Assembly (NCBI GenBank): GCA_035512595.1
Contig: DATKDU010000516.1
Span: 1 to 9,361 of the forward strand
Length of the DNA stretch: 9,361 nt
Origin: DATKDU01 sp035512595
GTDB taxonomy: Bacteria > Planctomycetota > Planctomycetia > Pirellulales > Pirellulaceae
Reading direction: 5' to 3'
Positions within the stretch are counted from its first letter, which is position 1. The number at the start of each line of letters is the position of its first letter. A program made the position numbers and the translations under genes. Below are positions 9,356 through 9,361 of this stretch, in pieces. The notes beneath the pieces were generated by a model. The model ran no database searches and was not told where the DNA came from. It worked only from the letters and a program-made list of their open reading frames with translations.

Positions 9356-9361
9356 ATGGAA
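9356..9361 (+). CDS. Probable gene start, truncated by the window end
   Basis: ATG GAA at the last six bases follows a good ribosome binding site (9341-9347). Only two codons are visible, so no product can be given. The gene would run divergently from the lipoprotein gene at 8855-9133, with a 222-bp gap between their starts that could hold both promoters. I could not pick out a convincing -35/-10 or sigma-54 promoter in that gap. Confidence 0.4.

Overview
The window looks like chromosomal DNA of a planctomycete, most likely of the Pirellula lineage. The evidence is lineage-typical protein families (a PSCyt1-DUF1549-DUF1553 protein paired with a DUF1501 protein, a small c'-type cytochrome of the kind common in planctomycetes, and a small lipoprotein ending in a conserved-looking Arg/Asn-rich tail), high GC content with long spurious antisense frames, and several genes without a Shine-Dalgarno sequence. 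The lineage is inferred from remembered family resemblance, not from a search.

Left part (1-1078) is a patchwork. It starts with the last 42 codons of an IS66-type transposase. Its stop codon touches the tail of an ankyrin-repeat reading frame that has no start. Next comes a small four-helix membrane protein of unknown function (284-895). A short minus-strand relic resembling the C-terminal motif of a DNA methyltransferase follows (about 916-972), then a short palindrome. This looks like a place where mobile DNA has landed and decayed.

Plus-strand pair (1079-3075): a secreted cytochrome c'/c556-like protein with a C-terminal CxxCH, then an NtrC-type response regulator (receiver, AAA+ sigma-54 activator, Fis-type HTH). 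They are separated by 173 bp holding two hairpins and a repeated octamer. No histidine kinase is present, so the regulator's partner lies elsewhere or outside the window.

Minus-strand block (3147-9133, transcribed right to left): a small lipoprotein, an M32 metallocarboxypeptidase, an 800-residue exported PSCyt1-DUF1549-DUF1553 protein, and a Tat-exported DUF1501 protein. The last two form the usual planctomycete pair and probably act together outside the cytoplasm on an unknown substrate. Each gap in the block carries its own repeat: a heptamer tandem array abutting the M32 start codon, a 26-bp near-perfect inverted repeat just after the M32 stop, and a 30-bp-arm palindrome of 10-bp units between the DUF1553 and DUF1501 genes. 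These repeats suggest the block is not one simple operon.

The right edge (9134-9361) holds a compact hairpin followed by T residues, then a good ribosome binding site and ATG that start a plus-strand gene running out of the window. I found no tRNA, rRNA, CRISPR array or clear defence system. The most unusual material is the intergenic repeats and the decayed mobile fragments, not a complete new multi-gene system.
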